Positions 16,574-24,971 are shown, counted from the first letter of the stretch. The stretch: DNA of 64,000 nt from Streptomyces sp. YIM 121038 (GCF_006088715.1 NZ_CP030771.1:2046001-2110000); one strand, 5' to 3'. The notes: generated by a model from the letters alone, not told the origin. Translations and numbers: made by a program.

Positions 16574-17401
16574 TCAGCCCGTCGTGACGGGCAGCACCGA
16601 CCCCTTGTACTTGTCCTCGATGAACTTCTTCACCTCGGGCGACTTCAGGAGCTCGGCGAGCTTCCTGACCTTCGGGTCGTCCTCGTGGCCCTTCTTCACC
16701 GCGAGGACGTTGTTGTACGGGTTGTCCTTCACCGACTCCAGGAGGATGGCGTCCTTCTTGGGGCTCAGGCCCGCCTCGAGCGCGAAGTTGTTGTTGATGA
16801 CGGCCGCGTCGACGTCCTTCAGGGAGCGCGGCAGCTGCGCGGGCTCCAACGGCTTGATCGTGAGCTTCTTCGGGTTGGCCGCGATGTCCTCGGGGGTGGC
16901 GTTCGCGCCCGCGTCCTTCTTGAGCTCGATCACGCCCTTGGAGGCGAGCAGCTGGAGCGCCCGGCCTTCGTTGGTGGTGTCGTTCGGGACGGCGACGACG
17001 GCTCCGGAGCGGAGCCGGGTGACGTCGTCGAGGTCCTTGCCGCCGTCGGCGTACACGCCCATCGGCGGCAGGTAGACCTCGGTCACCGGCACCAGGTCCG
17101 CCTTCTTGGAGGCGTTGAAGTCCTTCAAGTAGGGGGTGTGCTGGTAGAGGTTGGCGTCGAGGGAGCCCTCCTGGAGGGCGGTGTTCGGCGCGACGTAGTC
17201 GGTGAACTCGCGGATCTGGAGGTCGAGGCCCGCCTTCTCCGCCAGGTTCTGCTGGATGTACTCCAGGACCTCACCGGCCGGGGTCGGGGTGGCCCCGACG
17301 ACGAGCTTGTCGCCGTCGGAGCCGGAACCCGAGCCGCAGGCGGTCAGGCCGAGCGCCAGGGCCAGGGCCCCGGCCGCCACGGCTGTGCCCGGCGTCCGCA
17401 T
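16574..17401 (-). CDS. metQ: Methionine ABC importer substrate-binding lipoprotein, second copy
   Basis: A 275-aa NLPA-family lipoprotein. The signal peptide is MRTPGTAVAAGALALALGLTAC, with lipobox LTAC and the lipidated cysteine at residue 22. The mature protein shows LVVGATPTPAGEVLEYI, FTDYVAPNTALQEGSLDANLYQH and AVPNDTTNEGRALQLL, as expected for methionine (or methionine peptide/sulfoxide) binding. It begins one base after the stop of the first metQ (TGA C ATG), so translation is coupled. It is clearly paralogous to its neighbour, with conserved ligand-loop segments but different surface charge. The pair may broaden ligand range. Confidence 0.9.
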   Translation of the reverse strand: MRTPGTAVAAGALALALGLTACGSGSGSDGDKLVVGATPTPAGEVLEYIQQNLAEKAGLDLQIREFTDYVAPNTALQEGSLDANLYQHTPYLKDFNASKKADLVPVTEVYLPPMGVYADGGKDLDDVTRLRSGAVVAVPNDTTNEGRALQLLASKGVIELKKDAGANATPEDIAANPKKLTIKPLEPAQLPRSLKDVDAAVINNNFALEAGLSPKKDAILLESVKDNPYNNVLAVKKGHEDDPKVRKLAELLKSPEVKKFIEDKYKGSVLPVTTG

Positions 17402-17402
17402 G

Positions 17403-18236
17403 TCAGAACGCCGCGACGACGGCGCCGTCGTACTTCTTCTCGATGAACGCCTTGACCTCGGGCGAGGTGAGGAGCTTCGCGAGCTTCTTCACGCGCGGGT
17501 CGTCCTCGTTGCCCTTCTTCACGGCGAGGAAGTTGCCGTAGGGGTTGCCCTTGGCCTTCTCGGCGACGAGGGCGTCCTTGGCGGGGCTGAGGTCGGCCTC
17601 CAGGGCGTAGTTGCCGTTGATCACCGCGGCGTCGACGTCCTTGATGGTGCGCGGCAGGGCCGCGGCCTCCAGCTCCTTGAACTTCAGGTCCAGCGGGTTG
17701 GACGCGATGTCCTTGGGGGTGGCCTCGAAGCCGACGCCGTCCTTGAGCTTGATGACGCCGTTGTCCGCGAGGAGCTTCAGGGCGCGCGCCTCGTTGGTGG
17801 TGTCGTTCGGGACGGCGACCGTCGCGCCCTTCTTCAGGTCGTCGATCTTCTTGATCTTCTTCGAGTAGACGCCCAGCGGCTCCAGGTGCACCGTGCCGTT
17901 CGGGACCGGGGCGATGTCCGTCCCGTTCTTCTTGTTGAAGTCGTCCAGGTACGGCTTGTGCTGGAAGTAGTTCGCGAAGACCTCACCCTGCTGCGTCGCC
18001 GTGTTCGGCGTGACGTAGTCGGTGAACTCCTTGACCTCCAGGTCGAGGCCCGCCTTCTTCGCCAGGTTCTTCTTGACGAAGTCGAGGATCTGGCCCTGCG
18101 GGGTCGGGGTCGCGGCGACGACGAGCGCGCCGTCCTTGTCGCCCGCGGAGTCCTTGTCCGAGCCGCAGGCGGTGAGGCCCAGGGTGAGGGCTCCGGCGGT
18201 CAGGACAGCAGCGGTGATCTTGGTGGTGTTACGCAC
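17403..18236 (-). CDS. metQ: Methionine ABC importer substrate-binding lipoprotein, first copy
   Basis: A 277-aa NLPA-family lipoprotein with signal peptide VRNTTKITAAVLTAGALTLG and lipobox LTAC. The mature part has LVVAATPTPQGQILDFV, FTDYVTPNTATQQGEVFANYFQH and VAVPNDTTNEARALKLL. I use the GTG at 18236, which follows GGAGAAAGG; an ATG 30 nt upstream is in frame but would put charged residues before the signal peptide. It binds D/L-methionine outside the membrane and delivers it to MetI. It is 96 bp from metI, in the order metN-metI-metQ-metQ. Confidence 0.92.
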   Translation of the reverse strand: MRNTTKITAAVLTAGALTLGLTACGSDKDSAGDKDGALVVAATPTPQGQILDFVKKNLAKKAGLDLEVKEFTDYVTPNTATQQGEVFANYFQHKPYLDDFNKKNGTDIAPVPNGTVHLEPLGVYSKKIKKIDDLKKGATVAVPNDTTNEARALKLLADNGVIKLKDGVGFEATPKDIASNPLDLKFKELEAAALPRTIKDVDAAVINGNYALEADLSPAKDALVAEKAKGNPYGNFLAVKKGNEDDPRVKKLAKLLTSPEVKAFIEKKYDGAVVAAF

Positions 18237-18332
18237 GAAAAGTGCCTTTCTCCATGGGTGGTACACGCCCGCGGCGGTGGTGCGGGGGTGGTGCTGGGCG
18301 CCCGCTGGGCGAACTCAGCGAACTCTGGGGAC

Positions 18333-19082
18333 TCAGGAAGCCTTGGCGGGCTCCGCCTCGGCCGTGACGGTCTTCGGGGCCTTGGCGCGGAGCAGCTTCA
18401 GACGCGGTGCGGCGCCCGAGTGGCTGCCGCGCCGGTGGAGCCTGCGGGCGGCGTAGTCGCCGACGAACTGGATGATCGAGATGACCACGGCGAGGATGCC
18501 GACGGTGATCCACATCAGCTCGGTCTCGAAGCGCTGGTAGCCGTAGCGGACCGCGAGGTCGCCGAGGCCGCCGGCGCCGACGGTGCCGGTGATCGCCGAG
18601 TAGCCGATGAGGGCGACGACGGTCGTGGTGGCGCTGGAGATGAGCGACGGCAGCGACTCGGGCACGAGGACCTTGCGGACCACGGTCCAGGTGTTGCCGC
18701 CCATCGACTGCACGGCCTCGACCAGGCCGTGGTCGACCTCGCGCACGGCCGTCTCGACCAGGCGGGCGAAGAACGGGATGGCGCTGATCGCGAGCGGCAC
18801 GATCGCGGCCTCACGGCCGATGGTGGTGCCGACGATGGAGCGCGTGAAGCCCATCAGGGCGACCATGAGGATGATGAACGGCATCGAGCGGCCGATGTTC
18901 ACGACCTGCCCGATCACCTTGTTCACGACGACGTTCTGCAACAGGCCGCCGCGGTCGGTGAGCACCAGGAGCAGGCCGAGCGGCAGACCGGCGGCGACGG
19001 CGATGAGCGCCGACCAGCCGACCATGTAGAGGGTGTCCCAACAGGCCTGCTCCAGCAGGGGCTGCATTTCGTCCCAGGTCAC
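18333..19082 (-). CDS. metI: Methionine ABC importer permease
   Basis: A 249-aa MetI-type permease with five or so hydrophobic helices (for example TLYMVGWSALIAVAAGLPLG, IGRSMPFIILMVALMGF, LMWITVGILAVVISIIQFVG). The EAA loop that contacts the ATPase is VEAVQSMGGNTWTVVRKVLVPESLP, with the conserved E-A-x3-G. The C-terminal tail after residue 215 is basic and probably cytoplasmic. The ATG at 19082 overlaps the metN stop in ATGA, so the two are translationally coupled. Confidence 0.93.
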   Translation of the reverse strand: MTWDEMQPLLEQACWDTLYMVGWSALIAVAAGLPLGLLLVLTDRGGLLQNVVVNKVIGQVVNIGRSMPFIILMVALMGFTRSIVGTTIGREAAIVPLAISAIPFFARLVETAVREVDHGLVEAVQSMGGNTWTVVRKVLVPESLPSLISSATTTVVALIGYSAITGTVGAGGLGDLAVRYGYQRFETELMWITVGILAVVISIIQFVGDYAARRLHRRGSHSGAAPRLKLLRAKAPKTVTAEAEPAKAS

Positions 19083-20131
19083 TTGGCACCTTCCTTCACC
19101 AGCACGGAGTCCTGCGGTGCGGGCGTGTCGTGCCCGGCGACGTCGACCTGGAGGCCCTGCTCGCGCAGGAAGCCGATGGGCACGACGTTCTCCTCGAAGC
19201 GGCCGGGCAGCTCGATGCGCATGCGGCCGACCTGCTTGCCCCCGACGGTGTCCATGGCGGCGCCGAGGATCGAGATGTCGATGTTGTACGTGCGCGACAG
19301 CTGGGAGATGACCGGCTGGGTCGCGGCCTCGCCGTGGAAGGTGACGTCGACGACGGTGCGCTGGTCGCCGGTCGCGGCACCGCTGAGCGGGAACAGCGCG
19401 GCGGCGAGCTGCGAGCCGGGCGTGGCCAGGAGCTCGCTGACGGTGCCGGACTCCACGATCTGCCCCCGCTCCATCAGGGCGGCGGAGTCGCAGACGGTCT
19501 TGACGACGTCCATCTCGTGCGTGATGAGCAGGACGGTCAGGCCGAGCTGCCGGTTGAGGTCGCGAAGGAGCTGGAGGATGGAGCGGGTGGTCTCCGGGTC
19601 GAGGGCGCTGGTGGCCTCGTCGGAGAGCAGCACCTTCGGGTCGCCGGCGAGGGCGCGGGCGATGCCGACGCGCTGCTTCTGGCCGCCGGAGAGCTGGGCC
19701 GGGTAGGACTTGGCCTTGTCGGCGAGGCCGACGAGGTCGAGCAGGTCGAGCGCCTTGCGGGTGCGCTCCTTGCCGGACAGGCCGAGGATTTCGAGCGGCA
19801 GCTCGACGTTGTCCTGCACGGTGCGCGAGGACAGCAGGTTGAAGTGCTGGAAGACCATGCCGATGCGGCTGCGGGCGGCCCGCAGCTCCCGGCCCGCGCG
19901 CGGGCCGCGTCCGGCGAGGGCGGTGAGGTCCTGACCCGCCACCGTCACGGTGCCGGAGCTGGGGCGCTCCAGGAGGTTCACGCAGCGGATGAGCGAGGAC
20001 TTGCCGGCGCCGGACTGGCCGATGACGCCGTACACCTCGCCTTCGCGCACGTGGAGGTCGACTCCGTCGAGGGCGGTTACTTCACGACCGCGTGAGCGGT
20101 AGACCTTGGTGAGGCCGGAAGTGGTGATCAC
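19079..20131 (-). CDS. metN: Methionine ABC importer ATP-binding protein
   Basis: A 350-aa ABC ATPase. Walker A is GQSGAGKSS, the Q-loop is FQHFNLLSSRTV, the signature is LSGGQKQR, Walker B is VLLSDEATSALD, and the H-loop is LLITHEM. The last 85 residues form a NIL domain (VVDVTFHGEAATQPVISQL), which binds methionine and inhibits import when the cell is replete. I choose the GTG at 20131, where the family sequence ITTSGLTKVYRSRG begins; an ATG at 20164 would add 11 residues and neither has a clear ribosome site. About 218 nt upstream ends a short Cys/Met-rich ORF on the same strand, a likely control leader. Confidence 0.92.
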   Translation of the reverse strand: MITTSGLTKVYRSRGREVTALDGVDLHVREGEVYGVIGQSGAGKSSLIRCVNLLERPSSGTVTVAGQDLTALAGRGPRAGRELRAARSRIGMVFQHFNLLSSRTVQDNVELPLEILGLSGKERTRKALDLLDLVGLADKAKSYPAQLSGGQKQRVGIARALAGDPKVLLSDEATSALDPETTRSILQLLRDLNRQLGLTVLLITHEMDVVKTVCDSAALMERGQIVESGTVSELLATPGSQLAAALFPLSGAATGDQRTVVDVTFHGEAATQPVISQLSRTYNIDISILGAAMDTVGGKQVGRMRIELPGRFEENVVPIGFLREQGLQVDVAGHDTPAPQDSVLVKEGAK

Positions 20132-20348
20132 TGGGTTTCCGTCACTGTCGAGTGCGCGGCGCATGGTGTCGCCGGGGCACGGGGCATTCGTTCGGAACGC
20201 GGCACGGTTCTCGCGGTGGCGGTGGAACCGGAGGACGTGTGCGCGGGGGCGGGCTCTCGCTTCCGTTACGTCGCCTGCGGGCGGAACGTGGGGACGCGGG
20301 GCACGGCGGCTTCGCTTCGGGGCGCGAGGCTCGGTGGTACGGGGGCCC

Positions 20349-20435
20349 TCAGAAGGCGCACATTCGACACATACAACGAGCACCGGGCGTCGTCATCGCC
20401 TCGGTCGCAAGGGTGCGGCTGCTCGTCGTGGTCAT
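20349..20435 (-). CDS. Candidate Cys/Met-rich regulatory leader peptide upstream of metN
   Basis: A 28-codon ORF that starts MTTTSSRTLATEAMTTPG and ends ARCMCRMCAF, so three Cys and two Met codons lie in the last eight positions before the stop. An AT-rich TGTTTTACTGT element sits 4-14 nt before the ATG with no ribosome site, so the mRNA may be leaderless. It is followed by ~218 nt of untranslated leader before metN. In mycobacteria, leaderless poly-Cys ORFs are known to control sulfur operons by cysteine-dependent ribosome stalling; that this ORF works the same way for methionine import is my inference. It is too short for codon statistics to help. It could also be chance. Confidence 0.55.
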   Translation of the reverse strand: MTTTSSRTLATEAMTTPGARCMCRMCAF

Positions 20436-20527
20436 GCGGACAGTAAAACACGCGGGCGGCGTCGCACCGCCACCGTTGTCCGAATAGCGGACGTCCGATG
20501 CCCGCCTGTCGGACGCACGATGTCGCC

Positions 20528-21208
20528 TCACCGGCCCCTTCGGGCGCGCGGGACGATCTCGACCCCACCCGCCGTGGCCTGCGCCGACACCTCCGAGAGG
20601 TCCTTGACGAGGACGTCGGCGGACAGCTCGGCCGCGCGGTGCGTTGTGGTCAACGCCACGGTGGTCATGCCCGCGGCGCGGCCCGCCGTGAGACCCGCGG
20701 GGGCGTCCTCGAAGACCACGCAGCGCGCCGGGTCGACGCCGAGGGTCCGCGCGGCGAGCAGGAAGGGCTCCGGGTCGGGCTTGCCGCGGCTGATGTCGTC
20801 GGCCGCGATCAGCGTCTTGGGGCGGATGCCCACCTCGTCGAGGCGGGCCTCGGCCAGGCGGCGGGTGGCGGAGGTGACCACGGCCCAGCGCTCGGGCGGC
20901 AGCGCGGCGAGCAGGTCGAGGGTGCCGGGCAGCGCGACGACACCGCCCGCGACGTCCGAGACCTCCAGCTCCTCGATCCGCGCGACCGCCGCCGCGACCC
21001 GCTCGGCGGGCAGCAGGTCGGCCACGATCTCGGCGGCGGGGCGCCCGTGCAGCTCGACCCGCGCGAAGTCCTCCGCGGTGATGCCGCACTCCCCCGCCCA
21101 GCGCGTCCAGCAGCGCGTGACCGACTCCATCGAGGAGATGAGGGTGCCGTCGTTGTCGAACAGGAGCGCTTCGGCCCGCAGGGGCTGGGGTTCGGCCTGG
21201 GTGTTCAT
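20528..21208 (-). CDS. HAD-family sugar-phosphatase-like hydrolase
   Basis: A 226-aa protein. Motif I is LLFDNDGTLISSM (nucleophile Asp, D-x-D as DND), motif II is VVTSATRRLAEARL, motif III lysine is in ADDISRGKPDPEPFLLAA, and motif IV is CVVFEDAPAGLTAGRAAGM. This is the pattern of class I-cap HAD phosphatases such as the DogI/YfbT sugar phosphatases and beta-phosphoglucomutase relatives. The second motif I aspartate is present, so phosphatase activity is expected; the substrate is unknown. The start is set at the ATG at 21208, since the frame upstream is long but unlike the family. It is followed (93 nt) by the leader ORF of the met operon. Confidence 0.85.
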   Translation of the reverse strand: MNTQAEPQPLRAEALLFDNDGTLISSMESVTRCWTRWAGECGITAEDFARVELHGRPAAEIVADLLPAERVAAAVARIEELEVSDVAGGVVALPGTLDLLAALPPERWAVVTSATRRLAEARLDEVGIRPKTLIAADDISRGKPDPEPFLLAARTLGVDPARCVVFEDAPAGLTAGRAAGMTTVALTTTHRAAELSADVLVKDLSEVSAQATAGGVEIVPRARRGR

Positions 21209-21299
21209 GGAGATCGACGATACGTGGGCCTCACCCGCCGGGACCCGGGCCCCCGGGGCCGAGCGCATCGGGCCTTTTGGCCCGTAATAGGGTCTCCGC

Positions 21300-21659
21300 A
21301 TGCTTGTTGCCCTGACCGTCGCGACCTCCGTGGCCGCGCTCGCGCTCGCGGCCTGGTGCGGCTTCGCCGCCTACCGGGACCAGCCGACGAAGGACTGGCA
21401 CTTCATCGGCATGGGCGTGGTCACCCTCCTCGCCCTGATCCAGCTGATCGTCGGCATCGTGCAGCTGGCCCGGGGCGAGGACCCGGAGCAGGGCACGACG
21501 ATCTTCGTGTCGTATCTGATCGGCTCGTTCGCCTGCGTTCCGGCGGCGGGATTCATGTCGCTCGCGGAGCGCACCCGCTGGGGCTCGGCGACCGTCGCCG
21601 CGGGCGGCGTGGTCCTCGCCGTGCTCGAAGTGCGCCTGTACGACATCTGGGGAGGCTGA
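21300..21659 (+). CDS. Small integral membrane protein (119 aa)
   Basis: Four hydrophobic stretches: LVALTVATSVAALALAAWCG, FIGMGVVTLLALIQLIVGIV, TTIFVSYLIGSFACVPAAG and ATVAAGGVVLAVLEVRLYD. There are no charged residues in the helices, and a cytoplasmic-looking loop QLARGEDPEQG joins helices 2 and 3. The function is not known; Streptomyces genomes carry this protein next to the following membrane protein. The downstream gene begins at 21661, one base after the TGA here, so the two are co-translated and may form a complex. Confidence 0.75.
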   Translation: MLVALTVATSVAALALAAWCGFAAYRDQPTKDWHFIGMGVVTLLALIQLIVGIVQLARGEDPEQGTTIFVSYLIGSFACVPAAGFMSLAERTRWGSATVAAGGVVLAVLEVRLYDIWGG

Positions 21660-21660
21660 G

Positions 21661-22107
21661 GTGGCCGTGACCGAATCCGGATCCGGAGAGGCTCCCGAGC
21701 GCGGCGGCGGGCCGGAGCGCCAGAAGCTGATCACGGGCCCCGGCATCCTGCTGGTGTGGCTGTACGGCGTGATGGTGGTCGGCGCCGTGTCCCGCTCGGC
21801 GGTGCAGATCTCCACCGACTTCGACAAGGCGCCGCTCGCCTACACCCTGTCGGCGCTCGCCGGTGTGGTCTACGGCTTCATCACGTACTCGCTGGTGCGC
21901 GGCGGCGAGAGGGCCCGCAGGGCGGCGCTGGTGTGCTGCGCCGCCGAGCTGGCCGGCGTGCTCGGGGTCGGGGCCTGGACCCTGGCGGAGCCGTCCGCGT
22001 TCCCGGACGCGACGGTCTGGTCGGACTTCGGCATGGGGTACCTCTTCATCCCCGTGCTGCTCCCGGTGACCGCCCTGTACTGGCTGCGCAAGGCCGGGCG
22101 CCCGTAA
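21661..22107 (+). CDS. Integral membrane protein, partner of the preceding gene
   Basis: Starts at a GTG directly after the stop of the upstream gene (TGAGGTG). The 148-aa protein has an acidic N-terminal tail of about 25 residues, then four hydrophobic helices (LLVWLYGVMVVGAVSRSA, YTLSALAGVVYGFITYSL, ALVCCAAELAGVLGVGAW, LFIPVLLPVTALYWL). There is no signal peptide and no catalytic motif. Its function is unknown. The coupling to the 21300 gene suggests they act together. Confidence 0.72.
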   Translation: MAVTESGSGEAPERGGGPERQKLITGPGILLVWLYGVMVVGAVSRSAVQISTDFDKAPLAYTLSALAGVVYGFITYSLVRGGERARRAALVCCAAELAGVLGVGAWTLAEPSAFPDATVWSDFGMGYLFIPVLLPVTALYWLRKAGRP

Positions 22108-22181
22108 GCGCCCCGAAGGGGCGCGGGGAACGGCGCGACCAGCCCCAACGCGCCCGCGGACGAAACTACCGCGCGAAGCGC

Positions 22182-22694
22182 CTAGGCGCTGGCGGCGTAA
22201 GCCTCAGCCGCCACCTCCTTGGCAAGGGTCACCACCGTCAGGCGGTCGTCCACGCGCCGCGTGCCCACCGGCGCGTACCCGTGCTTGCGGTACAGCTGGA
22301 GGTTGCTCTCGCTGCGGTGCCCGGTGAACAGCTCGAAGCGGCGGGCGGCGCCGCCCTCGCCCAGCCGTCGCTCTATCGCGTCGAGCAGCCGCCCGCCCAG
22401 GCCGTGCCGCTGCATCCGGGGGTGGACGACGAGCTTGCCGACGCGCGCCGTGCCCGCCCCGTCGACGCTGGCCCGCACGGAGGCCACGACCTCGGTGCCG
22501 AGCCGCGCGACCAGGACGGTGCCCCCGGCCAGCTCCGCCTTGAGGGACTCCAGGGTCTGGGTCAGCGGCTCGATCGAGTAGTCGCCGTACAGCTCGGCCT
22601 CGCTCTGGTAGCAGAGGTACTGCAGTTTGAGGATCTGCTCGGCGGCGTCCTGGTCGTCGGCCGCCGCCTCCGAGATGGTCACGCTCATGCCCAT
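22182..22694 (-). CDS. GNAT-family N-acetyltransferase
   Basis: A 170-aa protein. The acetyl-CoA motif is VGKLVVHPRMQRHGLGGRLLDAIE (R/Q-x-x-G-x-G/A as RHGLGG), followed by RRFELFTGHRSESNLQLYRKHGYAPVG, the usual motif B region. The start is the ATG at 22694, which follows GGGAGG at 9 nt; a second ATG lies 6 nt further in. The substrate is unknown. It is downstream of the sigma factor gene on the same strand (40-bp gap), so the two may share a transcript and the acetyltransferase could be part of the sigma regulon. Confidence 0.82.
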   Translation of the reverse strand: MGMSVTISEAAADDQDAAEQILKLQYLCYQSEAELYGDYSIEPLTQTLESLKAELAGGTVLVARLGTEVVASVRASVDGAGTARVGKLVVHPRMQRHGLGGRLLDAIERRLGEGGAARRFELFTGHRSESNLQLYRKHGYAPVGTRRVDDRLTVVTLAKEVAAEAYAASA

Positions 22695-22734
22695 GTGCGC
22701 ATGCCTCCCGCTCACCTGCTCCACCGGTTGTCCC

Positions 22735-23259
22735 TCACTCCTTTCCCCACGGGCCAGGAGTCGCAACCTCTTGCGCGAGCATTCTGCGCAGGCATCCCAG
22801 GCACCGGGAACGTTCTGGCCCCAAAGATCCTTGTGACATTCCCAACTCTCCTGCGATTTCACGGTAAGTGAGGTCCTTGGGCGACAGAAGCGCAGCCAGG
22901 AGCCGAGGACACCGTCCGGGGAGCTTGCGGACGGCCGCGTGCAGGATCCGGTGCCGGTCGGCCCGCAGCACGCGCTGCTCGGGCCCGCCCTGGAGGTCGT
23001 CGGCCGGTTCGGTGACGTACGGCCGCTCGCGGCGGGCGGCGTGGCGGCTGCGGTGGGCCTCGTCGCGGACGGCGGTGCGCAGCCATCCCGCGGGGTCGGC
23101 GAGGGACCCCTTGGCGTCCAGGTGTTCGATCAGGCGCAGCCACACGGCCTGCTCGAGGTCGCCGGGTTCGGCGCCGGAGCCGTGCGCCTCCGCCGAGGCC
23201 TCCGCGGCGAGCAGCGGACGCAGGGCGGTGACGAGGTCGGGCGAGAGCGAGGGCGTCAT
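22735..23259 (-). CDS. RNA polymerase sigma-70 family factor, ECF-like
   Basis: A 174-aa protein with region 2 (EQAVWLRLIEHLDAKG and WLRTAVRDEAHRSRHAARR) and region 4 (SPKDLTYREIAGELGMSQGSLGPERSRCLGCLRRML, a helix-turn-helix pattern). Its length and spacing match extracytoplasmic-function sigma factors. The region 4 helix has an unusual CLGCL pair of cysteines just after it, which could be redox- or metal-sensitive (inference). No anti-sigma gene is adjacent. It reads in the same direction as the acetyltransferase downstream and lies next to the gene for an exported phosphodiesterase. Confidence 0.82.
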   Translation of the reverse strand: MTPSLSPDLVTALRPLLAAEASAEAHGSGAEPGDLEQAVWLRLIEHLDAKGSLADPAGWLRTAVRDEAHRSRHAARRERPYVTEPADDLQGGPEQRVLRADRHRILHAAVRKLPGRCPRLLAALLSPKDLTYREIAGELGMSQGSLGPERSRCLGCLRRMLAQEVATPGPWGKE

Positions 23260-23333
23260 ATCCGCGACGACGCGGCCGTTTCGGCGCCGGGTTTCCGAAA
23301 CGGCCGCGGCTCACTCCAACCGGGAGTTTCCCG

Positions 23334-24536
23334 TCATCGGTTGACAGTGCCGCCGTCGCGGAAGTCGGCGGCGGCGAGGAGCGCCGTGTCCGCGTTGTCG
23401 GAGAAGATCCCGTCGATGCCGGTGGCGAAGTACTTCTTGAACGCGCCGAAGGCGTCGCCGTACGCGTTGGGGTCCGTGCCCTTCTTGAAGTCGGCGGGCA
23501 GGAAGGTGTTCTCGTTGCGCATCGTGTACGGGTGCAGGATCAGGTCCTCGGCGTGCGCGTCGCGCACCAGCGTGGTCGGCTCCAGGAGCCTGCCGTCCGG
23601 GCCCTTGGGGATGATCAGGTCCAGGGTCGGGCCGATGCCCTTGGCGTACGAGGCCATCCAGCGCAGGCCCTCGGGCTTGATGAGGTCGGCGACGGTGCGC
23701 GGGTCGCCCGCCTCGACGAAGTCCCAGGGGCGGGAGTTCGCGGACGACAGCAGGACCACGCCGGGCGCGTCGACGAGCTTGCGCAGACGCTGGATGCTGC
23801 TGGGCTCGAAGGACTGCAGGAAGTTCGGCGAGTGCCTGCGGTGGCGGTTGTAGCGGCGCAGGAGCTTGGCGAGGGGCTCTTCGAGGCCGAGGCCCAGCTT
23901 GCGGAAGTAGGTGGGGTGCTTGGTCTCGATGTGCAGCCAGACCCGGCGGCCGCGCTCGCGGCCCGCGCGCTCGGCCCAGCGCAGGACCTCCTCCAGGGTG
24001 GGGACGTCCCAGCGGCCGTCGTAGAGCGTGTTGCGCTGGCGGGTGCCGGGGATGCGCTCCTTGGCGCGCAGCGTCTTCAGCTCGGCCAGCGTGAAGTCCT
24101 CGGTGAACCAGCCGGTGAGCTGGACGCCGTCCACGGACTTCGTGGTCTTGCGGCCCGCGAACTCCGGGTGCGCGGAGACGTCCGTGGTCGCGGTGATGTC
24201 GTTCTCGTGACGGCATACGAGATGGCCGTCCTTGGTGGGCACGACGTCCTGCTCGATGACGTCCGCGCCCATGTCCAGGGCGAGTTGGTAGGAGCCGAGC
24301 GTGTGCTCGGGCCGGTAGCCGCTGGTGCCGCGGTGCGCGATGACCGTGGGCACCGGCAGCTCGTCGCCGTGGCCGTGCCCGTGGCCCTTCCCGTGGCGGC
24401 CCTCGGCTCTCGCCACGCCGGGCGCGCCCGCGACGGCCGCGCCCGCACCGAGGACCGCGGCCCCCAGGACCGCCCGCCGCCCCGGGCTCGTCCCCGTCCG
24501 CCGCTCGGCCGTCGCGCCGTATTCCTCGTTCGCCAT
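23334..24536 (-). CDS. glpQ: Tat-exported glycerophosphodiester phosphodiesterase
   Basis: A 400-aa secreted enzyme that hydrolyses glycerophosphodiesters to glycerol-3-phosphate and an alcohol. The twin-arginine signal is GRRAVLGAAVLGAGAAVAG, cleaved after ARA. The catalytic domain contains AHRGTSGYRPEHTLGSY, ADVIEQDVVPTKDGHLVCRHE and WLHIETKHPTYF, which carry the HR, E-x-D and H of GDPD enzymes. It has a short His/Gly-rich linker (GHGHGHGDE) after the signal peptide that may bind metal. The ATG at 24536 follows GAGGGAG. It is divergent from the acyltransferase gene, and both act in glycerophospholipid metabolism. Confidence 0.92.
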   Translation of the reverse strand: MANEEYGATAERRTGTSPGRRAVLGAAVLGAGAAVAGAPGVARAEGRHGKGHGHGHGDELPVPTVIAHRGTSGYRPEHTLGSYQLALDMGADVIEQDVVPTKDGHLVCRHENDITATTDVSAHPEFAGRKTTKSVDGVQLTGWFTEDFTLAELKTLRAKERIPGTRQRNTLYDGRWDVPTLEEVLRWAERAGRERGRRVWLHIETKHPTYFRKLGLGLEEPLAKLLRRYNRHRRHSPNFLQSFEPSSIQRLRKLVDAPGVVLLSSANSRPWDFVEAGDPRTVADLIKPEGLRWMASYAKGIGPTLDLIIPKGPDGRLLEPTTLVRDAHAEDLILHPYTMRNENTFLPADFKKGTDPNAYGDAFGAFKKYFATGIDGIFSDNADTALLAAADFRDGGTVNR

Positions 24537-24971
24537 GAGGGCTCCCTCTTCGTGTACTGCCGTGTGCCGCCTTGCACCTGACAAAGCGGCACCGATCGTA
24601 GGTGGCGACAGGTGACGTACGGGAGACCCGGGGTCGAACGTACGGGTGACGCGCGATGGCCGAAGGCCGCGTGGGGCGTGAAGGCGCGCGCGCCCGGCGC
24701 GGGGGAACGCCGGGCTTCAAGGCGTCCGGGCCCCGGGGAGGGCTTCCGGACGCGGCCCGCGGGGAGCGTGAGAAGGGCCACTCGGACAAGCGGCGCAGTT
24801 CGTACGGCGATACGGTCGTGCTGGTAGGACCCTCGTGGGGCAAGGGGCGCGCAAACTCAGGTCAACTCTGCGTATCGGTCGCATGAACCCGATGTGCGTT
24901 CAACGGGGACCCGCGAGTATGGTCCTCACCTGCAGCGACTTGCCGTCGACCCGTTGACACCGGAGGAACCG
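24537..24971. other. Divergent promoter region between glpQ and the acyltransferase gene
   Basis: A 435-bp region with no convincing gene. It contains an 8-bp hairpin (GCCCGGCG / CGCCGGGC at 24692-24715) and must contain the two outward promoters. I cannot define the promoters with confidence. Confidence 0.5.

Noticed and set aside
20132..20435. A SAM riboswitch in the metN leader
   Set aside because: I read the leader for the S-box and SAM-II/SAM-IV core motifs and saw none. The Cys/Met ORF is the better candidate for control, but a covariance-model search would be the decisive test.
24692..24715. Hairpin between glpQ and plsC taken as a terminator
   Set aside because: It lies between divergent promoters, where no transcript needs to end. 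It may be a GC-rich chance structure or an operator.
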